A stretch of 64,000 nt of DNA from assembly GCF_019977355.1 (NCBI RefSeq), contig NZ_AP024656.1, positions 180,715 through 244,714 on the forward strand, written 5' to 3'. Each line of letters begins with the position of its first letter. Positions within the stretch are counted from its first letter, which is position 1. This DNA comes from Arthrobacter sp. NicSoilB8 (GTDB taxonomy: Bacteria > Actinomycetota > Actinomycetes > Actinomycetales > Micrococcaceae). The translations under genes and the position numbers were made by a program. Positions 17,976 to 25,945 of this stretch are shown here, piece by piece. The notes under the pieces were generated by a model. That model worked only from the letters and a program-made list of their open reading frames with translations. It did no database searches and was not told the origin of the DNA.

Positions 17976-18713
17976 ACGCCCTGGGTCAACGGGTCTGATT
18001 CAGCGGGGCCCGGGCAGGGCGAGCTTGCGGCAGCGGGCGCTGGTGCCGGAGACCCGCTGGGCGAGGCCTGCTGCCGGGAATAGGCCACGAGCCGCGGACT
18101 GCAGGAAACTGGCCAGGACACCCGGGTGGATCCTGACTCCTAGACGGTTTTGACCGGCGCGCTGAAACGGCGCGTCCAGGCCAGAACCGCCGGGATCCAG
18201 GGAGCCCGCGGCACCGCCCGGCCGGTAATCCGGGACATTCCGGGACATTCCGGGACATTCCGGGACATTCCGGGATCAAGTCTGCGCCGGAGGACCGCCC
18301 CCGGCAATAATGGCCGTCCGGACGCTCCGAATGCCCGAACCGGCATTTCACTTCATACTGTCTCGACAACCACGGCTCCGCAATCCCTAAGTCGGTCGGG
18401 CGCTCCCGTTCCCTGCATCGGCCATCCACCCGGACTGGACCTCCTCTCCCCCAGGCTGCAGTGATCTGGTCGCTGGCAGGCTGACGGCCACACTGGGCCT
18501 GGCTGGGCTGGCGGCTCCGGCCTTGTGCCCGTTGTCGACAGGCGGGCCGACTGTGGGGAAGATCTTAGTGGGGGCTGTATGTCCATAAGGGCCACAGGTC
18601 GGTGCCGTTGTACCGTTTGCTCACGTCCGCATTCCGGAACCCGGGGTCCTTGATTCCGGAAGCGGCGGGACGATTCCGGACTCAGCCGGAACGGGGGAAC
18701 AAAGGAACAACCC
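17976..18713. other. non-coding stretch with ATTCCGG repeats
   Basis: About 740 bp after the GH18 gene with no credible gene. A minus-strand piece at 18000-18140 (ending SARCRKLALPGPR) has coding-like base composition but no start and no recognised family. Repeats at 18229 and three ATTCCGGA octamers at about 18632-18687 are the only structured elements. Confidence 0.4.
18229..18275. repeat. 10-bp tandem repeat CCGGGACATT
   Basis: Four head-to-tail copies of CCGGGACATT, ending in CCGGGATC. Each junction creates an ATTCCGGG motif. Similar ATTCCGGA octamers recur three times about 400 bp downstream. Confidence 0.85.
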
Positions 18714-19118
18714 ATGGCAAGGCACCCGTTATGCTTTTCAGCACGCCCCTGCGGCCAGCCTCCCGCAGACCCGCTACCAGGCGGGCGTTACGGCGATGAC
18801 GCCTCGAGGATACGCCGGCAGGCCTCGGAGATCATCAGGGCGGTGCTGGCCCATCCGGCGCCTGCGCATACCAGGGCCAGAGAACAGCTACGCGAACACG
18901 TGGCCGCACATCCCGGACAGCCGGAAAAGGCGCTGGAGAATCAGCTGATGTCCCTCAGGTCCCTGACCGGGTTTGCTGCGGTATCCCCGCCTGCGTTGCC
19001 GCCGGTGGCCACGTCCGTCGGGCAGCACCCGCTGGAAATGCCGGCCCCGGCAATACCGGAACCGCCTCGCCGATCGAGGCGGTTCCGAACGGCACGGTGT
19101 TTCTTCAAACAAAGATAG
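18714..19118 (+). CDS. hypothetical protein, unknown
   Basis: 134 codons. The middle (RIRRQASEIIRAVLAHPAPA, then RAREQLREHVAAHPGQPEKA) reads like a helical cytoplasmic protein with GC-rich third positions, while the last 35 residues look random. No family recognised. It may be an old or truncated gene. Confidence 0.4.
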   Translation: MARHPLCFSARPCGQPPADPLPGGRYGDDASRIRRQASEIIRAVLAHPAPAHTRAREQLREHVAAHPGQPEKALENQLMSLRSLTGFAAVSPPALPPVATSVGQHPLEMPAPAIPEPPRRSRRFRTARCFFKQR

Positions 19119-19516
19119 ACGACGAGGCGAGCGACACTTCCGACGCGCTTCGCGCGGTCCAAAAACCAATTGCGTCCCGATCGGAATTCTGAACCCGGGC
19201 TCCCATGCGTCCGGGTATTCTCTGCCTCGACGTCCCGGGAAACCGTCATTCTCAACTGTGAATTAACCGCCAAACGAAGTTGACAGTCACACGCGAGGGC
19301 CTCTCCGGTCTGCCCGCATTGCTGGATGACTACTGCATCGAAACACACTCCCGGAGGAATCAGAATGAACGAAGAAGACCCCGCAGCACGCAAGGGGCGT
19401 GGTGAAGAAATTATTGCTATCCCTGTCATTGGAACCGTGATCAAACCGGCAACTGCGCGCAAGGTACAACGGCTGCTGGGCCTCTGGGTCATGTGGCATA
19501 CCTGCGGAGGCTTGAC

Positions 19517-20956
19517 GGCTCTTCAAGGTTGGTGGGGAATTGATTCCGTGTCGTAAGGGGCCCGTGGCCCTGCTGGGATGAGTGTGTCTAAGCATTCAAA
19601 CCAGGAACAGGACCACGAGCCTTGACTGAGCCTACCGGGGCGGCGGCTGACGCTGCCACCAGCATCTTCAACCTGCCCGACTACCGCGTCATCTCCGCCA
19701 CCGTGCTGGAGGACGGGCGCCGCCAGGTCATTGTCGAAACCGACCAGCCACCGGGCTGCCCCACCTGCGCTGTCGTGGCGACGCGGCGAAAGGAACGGCG
19801 CTTTCAGCGGATCCGCGACATTCCCGTGGCTGGCGCCGTGGAGGTTCTCTGGTCCAAGTACCGCTGGCACTGCGTGGAACCCGAGGGTCCCCGGCTCTCG
19901 TTCTTTGAATCCACCGCCCAGGTCCCGCGCCGCGCCCGCTCCACCGGCCGGCTCCGGGACCACGTCGTTGACGCGGTCATCAATTCCGGCCGGGCCGTGT
20001 CCGAGACCGCTGCCGCGTTCGCGGTGTCCTGGTGGATGGTCCGTGCCGCGCTGACAGAAGCCTGCCTTCTGACGCTGCCGGACGTGGATGAGCTCAGCCC
20101 GCGCATGCTGGGCATCGACGAACACCGGTTCCGATCAGTGCGGTATTTCCGTGACCCGGAATCCAGCTCGTGGATCCGGCACGAGCCGTGAATGACCACC
20201 ATCGTGGATCTGGACACCGGGCAGGTCCTGGGCGTGGTCGACGGCCGGGATCACAAGGGCGTCGGGGACTGGCTCTTCGCCCGCCCGCTTCAGTGGCGGC
20301 TGGGCGTGCAGGTGGTCGCGATCGACCCCTCGGCCGCATTCGAAGAAAGCGTTGAGGATGTGGCTTCCCCGCACCGCGGTCGCGGTCGATCACTTCCACC
20401 TGGTGTCCCTGGCCAACCAGGCGGTGACCGAGACCCGGCAGAACCTCTCCCAGCAGGTCAAGGGCCGCCGCGGCCGCGGCATCGACAAGGCCTGGGCCCA
20501 CCGGATGTTGCTCCTGCGCGCCGGCGACACACTCTCTGACACCGCGGCCCACCGCCTGGCTGAGGTCTTCGCCGCCGATGACGCCACCGGCAAGCTCCAG
20601 GCAGTCTGGAAGGTCAAGGAACAGCTGCGGGCCCTGCTGCGCACCAACTCGCTGGCCGACGCCGCCTCGGCGAAAGAGGAACTCAAGACCCTAGTTGAGG
20701 CCGCCGGAAGGCCGGAGACGAACAAGCTCTACCGCACTGTCTGCCGGTGGTGGAACGAGATCGAAGTCCTCATCGTCACCGGCGCCACCACCGGCAAGGT
20801 CGAAGCCAACAACACCGGAATCAAGCACATAAACGCACCGCCCGCGGCTACCGCAACGCAGGGAACTACAAATCGATTATCCTCATGACCAGTGCCGCCC
20901 GGACGGCGGCATGACACTCATCCGGGAATCAATTTCCCCATGAACCTTGAAGAGCC
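19517..20956 (+). mobile_element. ISL3-family insertion sequence, 1.44 kb
   Basis: Bounded by imperfect terminal inverted repeats, GGCTCTTCAAGGTT on the left and its complement ending AGAGCC on the right, with further matching bases inward (GGGGAA-TTGATTCC). The flanks carry an 8-bp target duplication: GCTTTGAC on the right and GCTTGAC, one T lost, on the left. The single gene is a dead transposase. A remnant of a related copy lies at 13278-13712. Confidence 0.85.
19622..20914 (+). pseudogene. ISL3-family transposase, three inactivating lesions
   Basis: TTG start. The N-terminal zinc-finger region (DQPPGCPTCAVVATRRKERR) and DDE domain fragments (MLGIDEHRF; VVAIDPSAAF; VAVDHFHLVSLANQAV; the NNTGIKHI region) are all recognisable. 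Lesions by eye are: TGA at 20189-20191 in the place of an expected Trp (RHEP-stop-MTTIVDLDTG); a +1 frameshift near 20342 after DPSAAF; and a -1 frameshift near 20830 after GIKHI, beyond which the correct frame runs to TGA at 20914. It cannot make active transposase. Confidence 0.85.
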
Positions 20957-21098
20957 GCTTTGACGGACTTGTAGACCAGAATCTGATCCCTCACACGAGG
21001 CTCGACCAGAACCTGGGGGAGTTTCAGCGGCTCTTCGGCGTCCACATTGACGATTGGATGCCGGAAACGGGCGCGGCCATGAAAAAAGAAGGTGCCTG

Positions 21099-21369
21099 AT
21101 GTGTGAATTCTGCGAGGGAATGGGACTGAACTGGTCCGACTGTCTCGACTGCGGCTATGAGTTCATCTGGAAGCACTGGTATGCCGATGCGATGGGGCCG
21201 CCCGTTGCGGGGATTCCGGCCGGCACTCCCCACGCCGAGAACGCGACGGAGTCTCCCTCGTGGGTTCCCACGCTTCCCCCTCTCTTTGCGTCGAGTGCGC
21301 GCCTGGGGGTATGTCTATCCGATGCCGACTCCCGACGAGCTGGCATGGATGCAGCGCCAACATCGGTAA
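21099..21369 (+). pseudogene. small Cys-rich protein, probably frameshifted
   Basis: Begins MCEFCEGMGLNWSDCLDCGY, with two CxxC pairs that could bind zinc. The ATG overlaps the stop of the preceding gene. After about 45 residues a different frame looks genuine and ends GYVYPMPTPDELAWMQRQHR at 21369, so a frameshift between about 21230 and 21310 is likely. Function unknown. Confidence 0.45.
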
Positions 21370-21477
21370 CCCGCACCCCCGCAACGCCCGAACCGCGCGC
21401 CAGCGCCGAGGACATCGGGGCGCTGTGTTACGGGGATGACTGGTATTCCAGACAGCAGGACGCCCACAATGGAGTTA

Positions 21478-21887
21478 TGGACCCGATAGATCCAGACCTG
21501 GCGCTGGCCTTTACCAGCGCCGCCGCTGTCGGTTCTTCCATGATCCGCAGCTTCCGCATCGACGATGCGAAAGCCTGCACCCGACTCTGCCGCAGAATCC
21601 TCACGTTCGCGGCAGCTCCCCCACCCTCAGACCTGGCCGGCATCGTCCGTACACTCACCGGTCTGGACAACATCATGACCGCCCTGCGCCTCCTGACCCG
21701 CCGCCTGGACCCGCTCGGGACCATAGACACCGTCCACCTGCGCAACGCCTACGCCGCCATCAGCTCGCTCCGCGATGTTCTGGCCTCCAGCCCGCCGGCT
21801 GACCTTCAAGCCGCCCGGAAATGGATGAGCTCCGTCGACAGTCACAGGAATCCGCCCTTGAACCTCGCACACTCTCGTCACCGATAA
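21478..21887 (+). CDS. hypothetical helical protein
   Basis: About 135 aa from ATG 21478 with TGGAG just upstream. The body is helical (ACTRLCRRILTFAAA, DNIMTALRLLTRRLDPLG, RNAYAAISSLRDVLASS), with good third-position GC. No family recognised. The frame is open upstream through the decayed Cys-rich gene, but an ATG here with its own ribosome site fits better. Confidence 0.5.
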
Positions 21888-21992
21888 GCCGCACCGGCGG
21901 GCCGGGAAGAGCAGGCGCCGGCGCACCGCAGGCGCCTGAAAAGCGGCCAGCAGTCGTGAGCGATACCTTAACCCGTTCCTGGCCGGACACAA

Positions 21993-22032
21993 AACGCCCC
22001 CGTACCGGTTGGGGGATCGGTACGGGGGCGTT
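21993..22032. terminator. strong 15-bp hairpin
   Basis: Perfect arms AACGCCCCCGTACCG (21993-22007) and CGGTACGGGGGCGTT (22018-22032) with a 10-nt loop. On the minus strand it is followed by TTTTG. It lies about 105 bp after the 21478 gene and can end transcription from either side. Confidence 0.75.
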
Positions 22033-22511
22033 CACGGCTTGCCCCGCCACCACTGGGGGAAGTGCGGCGGGACTTATAAAACATAGACCGGGAGAAGCGC
22101 AAGTCAAAAACCGCTGCCGGGGTATGACGAAGGGCGGCTACCGTAAGCGTGGGAAAGTGGCTCGCGACAACCATGGTGGGGGCGGGCCACACAGCCTTCC
22201 GGGCGCATTGGCCCCAACGGTCCGTTCCATGGTCTCGGCGCCAGTCCGCGGCAGTCACTCGCCGCGGCGTTCACCTCCGCTGGTCACCCATCACCGGGAA
22301 CGGCCGAACTCGGTCCAGGCGTTGCACCGGCGCCGCCCCGACTGCGAGGTATTTCGGGGCCCATCCGGCTCCGAAGTCTCCGAATCGCTCACAGGCTGCC
22401 GCACCAGTCGGGCGCACACGGCTCTCCTGACGCGCGAGTGTCATCCGCAGACCCGCACCGGTCAGAGGATCCGGGCCGGGGGCCTTGGGGCATACGGCCA
22501 GTTCCGGTCCA
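22033..22511. other. no convincing gene
   Basis: About 480 bp between the strong hairpin and the PAS fragment. Frames are open on the plus strand to 22546 but are Arg/Ser/Pro-rich and look like non-coding GC-rich sequence. Confidence 0.4.
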
Positions 22512-22715
22512 TCACTCCCCTGCGCTGCAGCCTGTCGCGGCCGTGAAGGCGGCGTTCGCGTAGACGATGTGTTGGTCCGCATCGGCAACAAGCCCCCGCA
22601 GAACAGCATTCAGAGCGTGGCCGAGCAACGAGTGAGGATCCAACACGGGCACAGGCCTCGCCCCCTCCGGCATTGGAACCCATTGATGATGACCCTGGCC
22701 AGCAAACCTGAACAT
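22512..22715 (-). CDS. PAS-domain protein, short / truncated
   Basis: 67 aa from ATG 22715. The C-terminal half, GLVADADQHIVYANAAFTAA, is the N-terminal beta-strand and helix of a PAS sensor domain and ends TGCSAGE-stop. In whole PAS proteins this is followed by the ligand-binding core, which is missing. The gene is therefore probably a truncated remnant. It is divergent from the 47-aa membrane gene across 650 bp. Confidence 0.5.
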   Translation of the reverse strand: MFRFAGQGHHQWVPMPEGARPVPVLDPHSLLGHALNAVLRGLVADADQHIVYANAAFTAATGCSAGE

Positions 22716-23366
22716 GTCCGAGGAGTGACCGCGCAGCCCCCCTCACTCGATGCCACCACTTCACGACAGAACCGCCATCAGAATCAGTCTATTCAGCTGC
22801 GTCCCCCAGGAGAATGAGATCCCCCCAGAACAACAAAGATTGTCTTTGCCCCCGGCTCGGTGCGGTATTGAGGTAATAATCGCCTCAGACGCCATGCAGT
22901 ATCAAAATTAGGAGCCGTCTTGGTAACCAGAAAAATACGTAAGTTACCCCAGGTAATTAACAGAACCAAGTAAGCCGCCTTAGTAACTAGCGGCCGGGCA
23001 GGCGCATTGATCCCGGAGGGCTGGCCAGCCACCGGCGGCGTAGTCGACCAAAAGGGTGGAGTTGCCTGCCTGAGGCGCTGACCAGCTACAATATCGAAAA
23101 AAGGGACAGCCCGCCCTCGGCCAAGGGGGTCGAAGGTGGGCCTCCCTTGAGACCGCGCCTCGCCAGGCAAGAATCTCGAGACACAGAATCCAAATGGCAG
23201 GACGCCTCCTATCAATCGCACGGCACGTGCGTGATATCGATCACATGTGAGCTTATGTTCTCATTCTTGAGCTTCATGGAAGCGTCATTTATCGTCTTCC
23301 AGAATCCGTCACGTCATATGAGCCCATTACGCTTCTTGACGAAACCTTAGAGTAAGGGTTTGTGGA
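22716..23366. other. gene-free control region of the second mini-membrane gene
   Basis: 650 bp without a credible frame between the PAS fragment and the 47-aa gene. It contains GTAAGTTAC (22939-22947), the related GGTAACCAG and TTAGTAACTAG motifs, and the CRP-like site at 23230. In reverse complement it resembles 7.6-7.95 kb. Confidence 0.5.
23230..23245. promoter_or_regulatory. CRP/GlxR-like palindrome, second copy
   Basis: CGTGATATCGATCACA has perfect GTGA-N6-TCAC half-sites. It lies about 120 bp upstream of the 47-aa membrane protein gene at 23367, as in the paralogous module at 7.3-7.65 kb. Confidence 0.6.
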
Positions 23367-23510
23367 ATGGTTGAACGAAATTCGCTGCGCTACCGATACT
23401 TCGACAAAGAGCATGGGCGATCCCGTCGGCTCAGGATCAGCTCGTACGTTTTCCTGGGCCTGCTGGCACCGGCCACAGCTGTCGTCGTCTATTACGCCCT
23501 TACCAGATAA
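23367..23510 (+). CDS. 47-aa single-pass membrane protein (copy 2)
   Basis: ATG 23367, with TAAGGG about 11 bp upstream. The layout matches the copy at 7335: basic N-terminus (VERNSLRYRYFDKEHGRSRR), one membrane helix (SYVFLGLLAPATAVVVYY) and the end ALTR. Differences between copies are mostly conservative, which argues for selection on the protein. A block ACCTTAGAGT is also shared upstream. Function unknown. Confidence 0.75.
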   Translation: MVERNSLRYRYFDKEHGRSRRLRISSYVFLGLLAPATAVVVYYALTR

Positions 23511-23703
23511 GGCCTGACAAGCCTGTCTCCAGGACAGCAACGCATCCCGGGGCGCCGATCGGGCATAGAGCCCCACCCGTGTCGAGAGCGACTGAGGAGC
23601 AAGTGCCAGAGGAAGCCTTCTCGGCCTTCCTCTCAAAGACAAGGAACTCATCATCACCGATCTCAGCCTGAACACCACCACCGGTAAAATTCATCCGGAC
23701 CCC

Positions 23704-24102
23704 ATGCCAACAATTCCTCCCCGTCACGAAGCGATGAACACCGTGCCGATTCTGCCCCCAGTGCTGGATGACCGACGGCTGCGGAAAATGGCAGAGGAGA
23801 CCAGCTGTGAAACAGCCGAACGATTCGCCGCAGGCTACCGCCGGCTGCTTCCTCACCGGGTCCAACGCATGACCGATTCCGTGCGCGTCGAAGAGACGGA
23901 AGCGGCCATGGACGCCGCCCTGAGCCTGAAAACCAGCTCCGCTCTCGTCGGCGCGCTTCGGATGGAACGCATCTGCCTCCACCTTCAACAGGCGCTGGAC
24001 AGGTCGGAAAGCCACACGGCCGAAAAGGCCTGCCAGGAAGCAGAAGACCACCTTCCCCACCTGACAGCAGCCCTGGCCAACAGAGTGGTCGCACAGAATT
24101 AG
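23704..24102 (+). CDS. Hpt-like protein lacking the phospho-histidine
   Basis: 132 aa, four-helix type. The segment AALSLKTSSALVGALRMERI aligns with the Hpt signature (H-x-LK-x-SS-x-x-x-GA), but Leu stands where the phospho-accepting His would be. A regulatory or binding role rather than phosphotransfer is therefore likely, if the fold assignment is right. ATG 23734 is an alternative start. It follows the 47-aa membrane gene by ~190 bp on the same strand. Confidence 0.55.
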   Translation: MPTIPPRHEAMNTVPILPPVLDDRRLRKMAEETSCETAERFAAGYRRLLPHRVQRMTDSVRVEETEAAMDAALSLKTSSALVGALRMERICLHLQQALDRSESHTAEKACQEAEDHLPHLTAALANRVVAQN

Positions 24103-24551
24103 CTGACCGCCTGGACATCTGCTCCACGCTCTTCAGCGGCGGCGAAAAGAGAAGAGTGGGGGTATGGAACCAGACCCGATAACGACCATAGGCGCCGCCA
24201 TCACGATCACTCGTGGTGCCGGCAAATCGACATCGCCGTAACCAGCTACGGGACGGTCCCGGGTGCAACGTCGCTTGAGTCACCGTCAGGAACTCTGCCT
24301 AAGCTCGTTCCCACGTCCGGCGGGAAGTACTCCCTGCACCCAGCTTCCGACGCGAGTCGACGGCCTGAGATCCTTGCCGTTACACGGCCAATGCTTTGAA
24401 CGTCTGAATGTGCGACGTCCCATTAAAAACCACCGACGTCTGCTAACTGATTCCGGACGCCGGCCAGGGAAAGCATGGTCTGGATATGAGATCTTCCTTC
24501 GGTGCGTTTGCCGCTTCGCAGGGCCGCCGTCGGCGGCTCGGGAGGGGTAGG
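24103..24551. other. no convincing gene
   Basis: About 450 bp between the Hpt-like gene and the SRAP 3' half. The last ~45 bp (GC-rich GCCGCCGTCGGCGGC hairpin) are shared with the sequence downstream of the first SRAP copy (2165-2204) and may be the SRAP terminator. Confidence 0.45.
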
Positions 24552-24849
24552 TCAGGTGGCCGGGTCGATGAGTTCGGGGCCGTTGTTGCGGACGCTGTTT
24601 ACCCGGTCGGTGACCACCGTCGGTGTCAGGGCCGGTTCGGGAATGCCGTCCAGGATCTTTTGCACTTCCGTCTTCAGCACGGTGCAGCTGAACAGCCACC
24701 GGTGCGGGTCATCCACCGGCAGGGGCGGGTCGGGCCAAAACTCATAGAGCCCGGCGAAGGCCAGCAGCTCGTTCTTCTCGGAGTGGAGGTAATGGGGGAT
24801 CTTTTTCCCGTCCGGGGTTTTCTCCCATTCATAATATCCCTCGGCCGGG
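24552..24849 (-). pseudogene. SRAP gene 3' half, separated from its 5' half by a transposon
   Basis: Encodes EGYYEWEKTPDGKKIPHY to VNSVRNNGPELIDPAT, the C-terminal part of a SRAP protein. It joins in frame to the 5' half at 30051-30361: ALIPA on one side plus EGYYEWE on the other, sharing the hexamer GCCGGG. Compared with the copy at 2.2 kb, an in-frame 102-bp deletion removes the segment with the conserved active-site-region His (MGHVHDRAPVI). The gene was thus both interrupted and internally deleted. Confidence 0.8.
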
Positions 24850-25092
24850 TTATCCGGTACTCATACCCCGTGGTCTTCAACGTCTTCAACAAGCAGGCTT
24901 CCGCTCCCGGTAAGCGTCGAAGCCGGGGTTATCCGGTACTCGTCTTTGACGCTAGCTAACTGGCGTGTCGCTGCAACGTCAGAGGAACGACCGGGCGGAT
25001 TATGGGCGTGAGCTTGGCGAAGGAGCCGCGCATGAGAGTGCAAAGCATAAGGCTGGAGGGCGAAGAGCCCACGTGGACCTGATCTGCTGCCT

Positions 25093-25945
25093 GTGCGGGA
25101 GATCGAGCCGTACCTTGAGTTCCTGCGGCAGACGGACGCATCCCCGAACAGAGTGAAGGCTTATGCACGAGGGTTGGCGTTGTGGTGGGAATTCCTCGAG
25201 CTCCGCGGTCGGAACTGGGACCGGTTCGGTGTTGAGGACCTAACGGGATTCCTCGGCTGGATGCGGTCAGGGCTTCCGCCGGGAGTTGCGTCATTGTCCG
25301 CCGTGCCAGCACGCATCTCGGATGCCACGGCGTCCCAAAGACTGCAGGCAGTTCGGTCCTTCTACGTGTTTCACCAGTGGCGCGGCCTGGAAGGAATTCC
25401 GGCACTGTTCGTAGGGCGGGAGTCCAGCTCGCCGTACGTGTCGTTCCTGGCACACATACGGAGAGGTTCTCGTGCGGCGTCGGTGAAGGTCCGTCGGAGG
25501 CGGCAATCGGCGCCGACGTTGACGCCGGCTCAGATCGACTTGATCAAGGACAGTTGCGCGCGATGGGATCCCGCCGCGCGGTCGTGGTCAGGATCGGTCA
25601 GAGACCGGTTGTTCTTCGCTTTGCTTGAGGAAACAGGTGTACGGCTTGGCGAGGCGCTGTCATTGCAGCATCGGGACTGGCATTCGGGCGGCGGAGAGAA
25701 TCCGTTCATCGAAGTGGTCCCGCGCCCTCATCCCCACGGGGCGCGTGAAGGGCGGAAATTACCGCAAACTCTACATTTCAGATGAGCTGGATCGGCTCTA
25801 CGCCGAGTACGTCTGGCGCCTGTGTGAGGACGGCCTCGACCTGGCAGTCGATGACATCGACGGGTCGTACGTTTTCGTGAATATTGCAGGCGGTAGGCGT
25901 TTCGCCCCGCTTCGGCCGGAGACAAGCGGGGCTCCGGGCTTCGAC
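25093..25945 (+). pseudogene. tnpA: tnpA tyrosine recombinase, frameshifted and 3'-deleted
   Basis: GTG start. The core-binding domain (RQTDASPNRVKAYARGLALW, LTGFLGWMRSGLPPGV) and the first catalytic region with the conserved Arg (EETGVRLGEALSLQHRDW) are present. A frameshift near 25745 (CGCGTGAAG, a two-base loss by eye) moves the sequence into the frame of the downstream gene, where VKGGNYRKLYISDELDRLY continues. Homology ends near FAPLRPE (about 25920). The HxxR/Tyr catalytic part is deleted and the remainder runs directly into tnpB. It is inactive as TnpA. Confidence 0.75.

Larger units (their letters stand above)
19365..21099 (+). pseudogene. ~95-aa regulator-like gene split by an ISL3 element
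   Basis: The 5' part (19365-19516) starts at ATG with GGAGGA 6 bp upstream and encodes ATARKVQRLLGLWVMWHTCG. The 3' part (20957-21099) continues LVDQNLIPHTRLDQNLGEFQ and ends in a TGA. Removing the insertion and one target duplicate gives a single frame through CGGFDGLVDQ. The joined protein is small and helical and could be a winged- or helix-turn-helix protein; no named family recognised. Its stop overlaps the next ATG by one base (TGATG), so the two genes were translationally coupled. Confidence 0.65.

Noticed and set aside
18229..18275. CRISPR array
   Set aside because: 10-bp tandem units without spacers.
21821..22546. 241-codon plus-strand frame
   Set aside because: Crosses a strong hairpin and is Arg/Ser/Pro-rich without recognisable structure; probably non-coding.
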